From: Lasiodiplodia sp. COLG20
Taxonomy: Eukaryota > Ascomycota > Dothideomycetes > Botryosphaeriales > Botryosphaeriaceae
Length of the DNA: 64,000 nt
Assembly (NCBI GenBank): GCA_009801085.1
Contig: VNWV01000008.1
Coordinates: 1,364,001-1,428,000, forward strand
Reading direction: 5' to 3'
Part shown: positions 57,245 through 64,000 of the stretch, in pieces
How positions within the stretch are numbered: the first letter of the stretch is position 1
Layout: every line of letters begins with the position of its first letter
Made by a program: the position numbers and the translations under genes
The notes under the pieces: model-generated
The model's database searches: none
Seen by the model: only the letters and a program-made list of their open reading frames with translations
Told to the model about the DNA's origin: nothing

Positions 57245-57676
57245 GGCGGCAGGCAGGCAGCTGTCACGGGCGGATTGCAGGCATGGCGAGGAGCTGGCTT
57301 GGGCAGGATGTGGAGCCGTGCGGGTAGAAAAGGCGTGCACGGGCTTGGGAGGCGTTTCGAGGGACAGCAGAGAGCGACAACGGGGACGAATCGGGGGGCG
57401 ATCGGCGCAGGGGGCGGGGTGGACGGGCTAAGGGATAGATAGGCGTCTGGTGTTGTCGCTGGCTCGGCTTTTCGCGGCCGCCCATTCGCACGCTGGCCTT
57501 TGTCAGACTCCGCGGCACCTCAGTCCCAGCAACGCCCCACTTGACCAAGCTTCCATGCGCTTTTCGCGGCCTCAGCTTGCCGCAGAGCTCTCCCGTCCTC
57601 TCCCTCGACCACTGGGCCCTGCCTTCCTCGCTGCGTGAAATGGCCTCGCGACAGCCCAGATAACCCCCGACCGACC
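57245..57676. promoter_or_regulatory. Divergent promoter region SSN8/SAL1-like carrier
   Basis: About 430 bases between the two divergent starts, GC-rich. Both promoters must lie here. No specific element identified. Confidence 0.45.
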
Positions 57677-59812
57677 ATGATCCTCGAATCCGCCAATGCG
57701 CAGGATGCGCGGGTTGAGGCGCTATGGACCCAGCTCGACACCCGAAAACAGGGCCATCTCGACCTCAATGGCCTCAAGCGCGGCCTGCGCAAGATTGACC
57801 ACCGTACGTCGTCCGCCCGCCCGCTGCGCGCCCGCTGACTGACCTCGCCCAGCGCTCAAGAACGCCGACCACCTCCTGAAGGACGTGCTGAAGAGCGTCG
57901 ACACCGATGGCGACGGCGAGATTTCCTACTCCGGTCAGCTAGCTCCCCCGCGCTCTCCTGCCCGTGGGCGACACTGACTACGGCCCGCAAGAATTCCACC
58001 GCTTCGTCCGGCAGACCGAGCACGAGCTCTGGCAGCTCTTCCAGAGCATCGACCGCAACAGCGATGGCAGGCTGGAAAAGGGCGAGCTGCAGACGGCCTT
58101 TGTGCGCGCAGGCCTCCGCGTGCCGCACTCCAAGCTGAGCCAATTCTTCGCCGAGGTCGACAGCAACAAGGACGGCGTCATCAGTTTCGAAGAGTGGCGG
58201 TACGTTTGCGCGAGCGACCCGTGGCTCTGCGCCCGCTGACCCTCGCCCGCACAGCGACTTTCTTCTATTCATACCCGCCGAAACCCCAAGCCTCAAGGCG
58301 GTGCTCTCGTACTACTCGTCGACGGTGCAGATGAACCCGGAGGGCGACGTCGCTGTCAACGACGAGCTCATCAACGGACTAGGTACTTGGCTACTCCACG
58401 CTTTCTTTGGCTCGCTCATCGCCATTGCAAACTCCCACTCCACCCCCACCACCCTGCCCCCACTCGAGCGCGAGAGTGAAACTTCTGCATTGATGCCACC
58501 GGCCCCGCAGCGCCCAGCGACCGTGCAGCAGCCCCTCCTCCCGCCCGAAGTAGGCCTCATGGAAGCCTCGACCGCCGCGCCCGAGATCGCCGAGAATTTT
58601 TGGCATGCGCATGTGGAGCCGGTGCTGACTGCTTGCGTCCCGAATCCAGGCTACTTTGCGGCGGGAGGTGTCGCTGGCATCGTCTCGCGTACAACCACCG
58701 CTCCCCTCGATCGCTTGAAAGTTTATCTTATCGCGCAAACAAGCACCGCCAAACCTGCTGTACACGCTGCGAAATCGGGCGCTCCCGTCTCGGCCGCGAA
58801 GCAAGGCATCATGTCCCTGGTGAACGCTACCAAAGAGCTGTGGGCTGCCGGCGGAATGCGCAGTCTCTACGCCGGTATGTTGCGACGGATCACATGCGGG
58901 GTCGCAGGAGCTGACTGGGGCGTAGGCAATGGCTTGAACGTAGTCAAGGTCATGCCGGAATCAGCCGTCAAATTCGGCGCATTCGAGGTACGCGTCACGC
59001 GAGAACTCGGACGAACTGTTCTCACGAAGCATAGGCATCAAAACGCATGTTCGCCAAGATCGAGGGTCACGGAAATCCGCGAGACATCCACACCTGGTCG
59101 AAATTCATGGCCGGCGGCTTCGGAGGAATGGTTTCTCAGTAAGCATGGCCCGCCTTTTCCCCGGCCCGAGGGGGACGACACTTCTGATCATGACTAGGGC
59201 TGTGGTGTACCCATTGGACACATTGAAGTTGTAAGTAACCAAAGGTGCAAGATTTTCCGCTGGTTCGTAGCGAGACTGACGTCATTGCGTAGCCGCATGC
59301 AATGCGAAACCGTCTCCGGCGGTCTTCACGGAAATAAGCTAATTATAGCAACCGCCAAGAAGATGTGGATGAAGGACGGCATCCGATCTTTCTACCGTGG
59401 TCTGCCAATGGGTCTTTTTGGAATCTTCCCCTATGCAGCCGTCGACCTGGGAACCTTCGAGTACCTCAAACGTGCTGTCACGACCTACAACGCCGAGAAG
59501 CGCCAATGTCACGAGGAACAGGCCGAGCCAGGCAGCTTCATGACCGCAGGCATCGGTGGATTCAGCGGCGCTTTCGGCGCAAGCCTTGTTTATCCAATGA
59601 ACTTGCTCCGCACGAGATTACAAAGCCAGGGCACGGTCCTGCATCCTAGGACGTACACAGGTATCATGGATGTCACGCGCCAGACGATCAAGGGCGAAGG
59701 CGTCCGGGGACTCTTTAGGGGACTTACACCTAACCTCCTGAAGGTCGTGCCGGCCGTGTCAATCACCTATGTCGTCTACGAGAAATCCAAACAAGCACTA
59801 CAGCTTCACTGA
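57677..59812 (+). CDS. SAL1: Calcium-dependent mitochondrial ATP-Mg/Pi carrier (SCaMC/Sal1 type)
   Basis: Exchanges ATP-Mg for phosphate across the inner mitochondrial membrane under Ca2+ control. Eight exons (57677-57803, 57853-57933, 57992-58199, 58255-58874, 58926-58987, 59035-59138, 59198-59230, 59293-59812) give 584 residues. Four EF-hand loops occupy the N-terminus: DTRKQGHLDLNG, DTDGDGEISYSE, DRNSDGRLEKGE and DSNKDGVISFEE; the first lacks several standard ligands. A Ser/Pro-rich linker leads to three mitochondrial carrier repeats with PLDRLKV, PLDTLKF and PMNLLRT in place of the PxD/ExxK motif. The third repeat has Asn instead of Asp and Arg instead of Lys. The intron-rich 5' half and the larger last exon join in frame throughout. 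Confidence 0.93.
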
Positions 59813-61093
59813 GGACCTTCCAAAACAAACCAGAAACCCAAAACCTAGGCAACCCGAAAATTGCCGAAATCGCTGCCAGCCACAAGATCGCCGCTGGCCC
59901 AATATCGAGCTCATTAAGAGAGCACCCTACGCGCCGCTTCCCAGTCTGGGCGCGCGAAGCTCTTTTTGTTCTCTCAGTAGAGATACCCCTGCGGCTCACC
60001 CTCCGAGCCGTTTCGTTCGTCCGACAGCTGCAGCGCCATTCTCCAAATCCCACCAACCCGGGCTTGGTCTTCTATGGGAGATTACTGGAAGGGGCTGGAT
60101 TGGGGAGGAAGAACAGTACAAAGAAGGTGGTGACTTGAGGCAGTCCAGGAGAAAAACAAAAGAACAGTCTTTACCAGACACAACTTACGATTCTTTACAA
60201 TCATACCCTGTCTCTTATGTCTGTTATTTATACCTGCGGGAGCACGGCGTTTTGCTGGTGTGTGCATTGAGCTTGCGTGCGACATGTACGTCTGCCATTT
60301 AGACAGGAACCATGGGGAGGACGGATTCACTACGCTGGTCTTTTTTTTTTTTTTCCTTTTGCTATAGGAGTCTCGAGATGCCGCTGGCGGGGTGGTCGAT
60401 TGATATTTTGCACCTCGAGAGAGGCAACACGGGTGGGATTAGTGTACGATAGGGAGGATGGTTATCTCAAGTGGTTTAGACTTGTAGTCTCAACGACCTC
60501 AGTCTCCCTACCAGAGCGGAGAGGCGCACGGCGTTCGTTGCCATGCAATAAGAGGTTAGATGACGAGGAGAGCGGAAAAATACAAGGTGCATGTTGACAA
60601 GAAGTTGAACTCTGCGTGCGCTGTATCGCAGCTTGGTATGTGATGATGTACCTAGGCCATTAAGTCCTATCGGGGCACTGCGGTATTTACCCTTTCAAAA
60701 GGAATGAATTCCGCTTTCCCTTTTTCTCCCACAAGGTTTACCCATGTCCCTTACTTTCCATTCTCCAACCAGCCGTTCTAACGCCGAACCCATGCAAAAA
60801 GACGAGAAAAAAAGCAACCCGAGGGGAAAAAAAAAAGACCAGATCGAACGCCACGATTGTTTCGAGGTATCAATCGGACAACTGCCTCCAGCCTATTGGC
60901 GCAAATGCCAATCTGTACAACGGGATGATGCGAACATCTCGGGTGCATGATCTTCCCTTTACCCAACACTCGCAGTCTATCAGATTTCTACATCTGCATA
61001 GAACCGGGAAAAGAAAACCTCCTCACAAGCTCCGTGAAAGAAAATAATAGCGCAGCAAATCATCTCTTTCTAAGAAGAATGTGGGGGGACCAA
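59813..61093. other. Convergent 3' region between the carrier and SYN8
   Basis: About 1.3 kb with facing stop codons at its ends. Long T-run (14-15 T) near 60340 and A-runs near 60808-60836. No gene recognised. Confidence 0.5.
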
Positions 61094-62046
61094 TTATTTG
61101 GTAATGACAATCAACAAGACCAGAATCACGATCAAAACTACAATCAGAGTCATGCTCCAGTTCTCGCGCGCGCGACGGCCAACCTTGGCGAGGCGTTTGC
61201 CGGCGCGATCGAGCTGGCTCTGGTGGCGGTCGACGCTCTCATCGACCTCGTCCAGCAGCATAACATGGCTATCGAGCTCGTCGCCGATCTGGATCGACAG
61301 CTCGCGCTGGCGGCCGATGCTTTCGCCCAGCCGGTCCAGCTGCTCGTCCTGCTGCGCGATCACTTGGCGGTGATAGTCGTGGATCTGCTGGTTCGACAGC
61401 TCCGAGTGGTCGGGGCTTCCCTCGTCGTCTGGGTCGTCGCGGTAAGGGAACAGGGCGGCGCGATTCACGTCGTCGTCATCGTCGGCGTCGGTGAAGCGGA
61501 CGGCTTTCTTGCGCGCGGGTTGCGAGGTCGCGGCGGCGAAGTCCGCGGAGAGCGCAGGGTTGTTCGGCGAGGAGAGCGTGGCTGCGCCTGCGCTGCTGCC
61601 GCCCGTGGTGCTGAATTGCGCGGAGAGGTCGTCATACTGCGCGCGCAGGCGCGAAACCTGATCTTGGAGGGATCTGGAGAGAGGCTGGGGGTCAGCAGGG
61701 CGGGGTCGTTCGGCAAGTCGCGGTGGTGGTGGTGGCTTGCGTGGAACGTAGGGAGTATGCACTATGGGGGGAGGGTGGGCGCAGAGAGGCGGTGCCATGG
61801 TGCTGGGAGGGGAGGTGGTGGTGAGGGTGGTGGTGCGGTGCGGTGGGTGACGGACTCGTCCGGGTCCTGGGAAAGCTGGGCATCCAAGGCGTCGATGCCG
61901 GAGGAGAGCGACTCGAGCGAGCGCGAGATCTGACCATCTTGCGAGTTGGGCGACAGATTCAAAGACACGGCGCGCTGGCGCTCCAGGAGCGACAGCTTGA
62001 TGTGGTCTGCAAGGAGAAGCAGCTGGGCTGGGTTGGCCGTCGCCAT
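61094..62046 (-). CDS. SYN8: Qc-SNARE of the Syn8/Syntaxin-8 group
   Basis: Membrane-fusion protein of endosomes and vacuole. Two exons (62046-61852, 61684-61094) give 261 residues. The N-terminus MATANPAQLLLLADHIKLSLLERQRA is typical of fungal Syn8-type proteins. The SNARE motif covers about residues 175-240, with the central glutamine of the zero layer in SIQIGDELDSH. The final 20 residues (WSMTLIVVLIVILVLLIVITK) are the tail anchor. The middle is Ser/Ala/Asp-rich. Intron 1 (167 nt) uses a GTCACC donor and a CCCCCAG acceptor with a CTGAC branch point; the donor is weak, so the boundary is uncertain by a few residues. Divergent from the RING gene. Confidence 0.88.
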
Positions 62047-62501
62047 TGTGGCTGCGTCGCGGGCGTGGGTCGGCGGCGGCAGAGAGGGATTGCGGGCTGC
62101 GGCCTGGGCTCGGCAGTGTGGTGGGATAAAGAGGGCGACGGGCGGGAGGGTTGGAATGTTGCAGTAGACTCGGCGGGTCGCAGGGCTCCGCAGGCTGCGC
62201 GTTGCTCAGGCTCTCGTTGCGCTGCGCCCGCTGTGAGACCGTCGGAGATGCGCCGCGCCGGGCCTGCTAGCCCCGGATTCGGCGGCGCCGCCCGCCCTTG
62301 CCCGCAGCTCCAGGCTCCGTCACCCCGGCCCGCACTGGTCAAGTTCCAGCAAGAAACTCGACACATTCCTCGCTCGTGCGACCCCGTCACCGCCGCCCCC
62401 CATATAATGCGCAGGCCCCGAGCAAAGTTGACTGCGCTGCTGTGACGGTCTGTCCGCTCGCCCAAACTCCCGCCACGCGCCCCCTCGAGAGAGCCCCCGC
62501 C
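62047..62501. promoter_or_regulatory. Divergent promoter region SYN8/RING gene
   Basis: About 450 bases between divergent starts, GC-rich. No certain element found. Confidence 0.45.
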
Positions 62502-64000
62502 ATGGCCGACGACAGCCGTCGGTCCAGCGCTTCCAGCCGCGCCGACACGCCGCTCCTTCAAGCCAGCACCGCGCTCGCCCCCGACGCAGACATAACCTCC
62601 AGCGACCTAAACGTCATGGACTCCCAGCCGGAGCTGGTCGTCGGCGGCCCGCCCAACGCTCCCTCGCCTCTGGAGCTCCGCGCCTTCGCCTCTCAGCCGC
62701 CCAAGAGCTGCTTCGCTAGACCCGTCGAATACCACCAACTCGAGCTCGTTGCGCCCTGCGATAAGAACCTGTGCTGTCTGATTTGCATGGAGCCCTATGT
62801 CAATCCCAAGCGCCTCCTTTGCGAGCATACCTTCTGCAACGTCTGCCTGAACGACCACATTCGCTATGCCATCGGCCAGTCGTACAGCTACCCGGGTAGC
62901 GGTGCCCGCTGCCCCACCTGTCGCCGCGAGCTGAACATGGACGCCGAGCCGCTTGGGGTTTCGAGGATCGTTACAAACATGTTGGACGAGTTGCTTGTAA
63001 AGTGCCCGAACAAGGCCGAGGGTTGCGCCTGGCAGGGCCAGCGCTGTGAGGTCCAGGACCATATTGACTTCGCCTGCGAGTACCGCTTGGTCGAATGTCC
63101 GGCCCGCGCATGCTCCCACCCTGTCATGGCCAAAGATTTGGATAAGGGATGTCTCCACAACTTTGTCAACTGCGAGTACTGCGACGAGCGCGTCATGGTT
63201 ATTCAACTCGAGGTGAGTACATTATGTGGGCGCCGCTTTAGTCTTTGGCTAATTTGGTGCTTCTACAGGCGCACCATCTGAAGGTGTGCCCTTTCCGTAT
63301 GGACGATTGCCACGACTGCGGCTCTGAAGTTGTCCGCAAGGAGATGGAAGCCCATCGCTCGAATGATTGCCCTAAAGCAATCATAAACTGTCCCGCGCAG
63401 GATTTTGGATGCGACTACAATTGCCAGAGAGATCAGATGGACGAGCACAAACGCGGCTGCACAATCGCTAGGATGCTACCCATGCTACAGCGCATGAAGA
63501 CGCGCCAGGATGATCTTGAAGCTGAGAACAGCCAGCTCCGTCGTCAGGTGTCGTGCCTCGAGCAGGGCCTCAATGCGCTACAAGCTATGGTTGCCCTCCC
63601 GCCGGGAACCACGGCCTACGAGGTCCCTGGCGCTGCTGATCTCACGAACTTGAACCCAATCTCAGACGCCAACCATCAGGACCTTATCGCGCAGCATGAG
63701 ACTTTGCGCAACGAGGTTTCGCGTTTGAGCAACATGATCGCCGAGGTCGAGGCACGCACCAATATACAGCTGCACAACGAGGTCCTCCGTATCAATACCG
63801 ACATGGCTCGTACCGAAGCTGCCCTTGGTGCCATGCGTAGTCAGCAACAGTGGCTCATTAATGCCCGCCTGCATGCCATTGCTCAAATGCGTGCCAATGC
63901 AGCCGCGAATACCTCTAGTAGTTCTGCCACCAACACTACTGCTGGTGCCGCTGCCGGCTCGACTGCCACCGCCGGCTCCAGCTCTCGAGGCACGCTCTCC
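62502..64000 (+). CDS. RING and TRAF-type zinc-finger protein, 3' end outside the window
   Basis: Probable E3 ubiquitin ligase. Exons 62502-63212 and 63269-beyond 64000. The first ~75 residues are Ser/Ala-rich. A C3HC4 RING follows at about residues 89-140: CLICMEPY...CEHTFCNVCLNDHI...CPTCRREL. Two or more TRAF-type zinc fingers come next (CPNKAEGCAWQG...HIDFACEY...CPARACSH, and after the intron CPFRMDDCHDCGSEVVRKEMEAH and HKRGCTIA). A coiled coil (RMKTRQDDLEAENSQLRRQ and on) and an Ala/Ser/Thr-rich region lead to the edge. The arrangement recalls TRAF-like RING ligases of animals. The substrate and role are unknown. Truncated only by the end of the window. Confidence 0.88.

Noticed and set aside
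1..64000. Biosynthetic gene cluster, mating-type locus, CRISPR array or transposon
   Set aside because: No PKS, NRPS, terpene or P450 genes, no HMG/alpha-box genes, no repeat-spacer array, and no transposase or reverse transcriptase motif were seen.

Overview
The window is nuclear DNA of a filamentous ascomycete (Pezizomycotina). The evidence is short spliceosomal introns, mostly 48-60 nt, with GTAAGT/GTATGT-type donors and CTAAC/CTGAC branch points; intron-bearing nuclear tRNA genes; and genes typical of moulds (a HOG-pathway MAPKKK, CBM18 chitin deacetylase, CRO1/UNC-45, Trs65, SPX-ankyrin-GDPD). A dothideomycete is my best guess, but the sequence alone does not prove it. I see no virus, transposon, CRISPR array or secondary-metabolite core gene.

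Layout, left to right. 1-13.3 kb: SSK2-type MAPKKK (+), argininosuccinate synthase ARG1 (+), 2',3'-cyclic phosphodiesterase CPD1 (-), and the myosin chaperone CRO1/UNC-45 (+). An AT-rich gap with a first intron-containing tRNA-Ile(AAU) follows. 13.3-22.4 kb: a multi-CBM18 chitin deacetylase (-), a 1.8 kb gap, an unrecognised AT-hook protein (-), then a 2.9 kb gap with a second tRNA-Ile. 22.4-30 kb: two phosphate-metabolism genes tail to tail, SPX-ankyrin-glycerophosphodiesterase GDE1 (+) and vacuolar endopolyphosphatase PPN1 (-). 31.7-40.2 kb: chromatin remodeller CHD1 (-) and ribosome-recycling ABC protein RLI1/ABCE1 (+), sharing a divergent promoter region. 41-51.2 kb: splicing factor PRP40 (-), TRAPPII subunit Trs65 (+, with an in-frame stop), an Mpv17/PMP22 membrane protein (+), a UBE2S-like E2 (+), and RNase P subunit RPP40 (+). 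51.3-64 kb: NIT2-type amidase (-), a third tRNA-Ile (-), a second compact chitin deacetylase (+), a doubtful small membrane ORF (-), cyclin C SSN8 (-), a Ca2+-regulated mitochondrial carrier (+), Qc-SNARE SYN8 (-), and a RING/TRAF zinc-finger protein (+) that runs off the right edge.

Most genes are housekeeping: transcription and chromatin, splicing, ribosome recycling, vesicle traffic, mitochondrial transport, phosphate and arginine metabolism. I find no new multi-gene system. The most striking signals are in gene structure. GDE1 has a 4-nt microexon inside its catalytic metal-binding motif, and skipping it would put a stop three codons later. RLI1 has a 12-nt microexon carrying its first Fe-S cysteine. 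Three tRNA-Ile copies differ in their intron in ways that keep an intron hairpin paired. CBM18 repeats in the chitin deacetylase share an intron position and phase. A perfect Gcn4/CPC1-type site lies in ARG1 intron 1. The Trs65 gene is intact apart from one in-frame TAA. Exon boundaries were read by hand and checked for frame; no transcript data were available.
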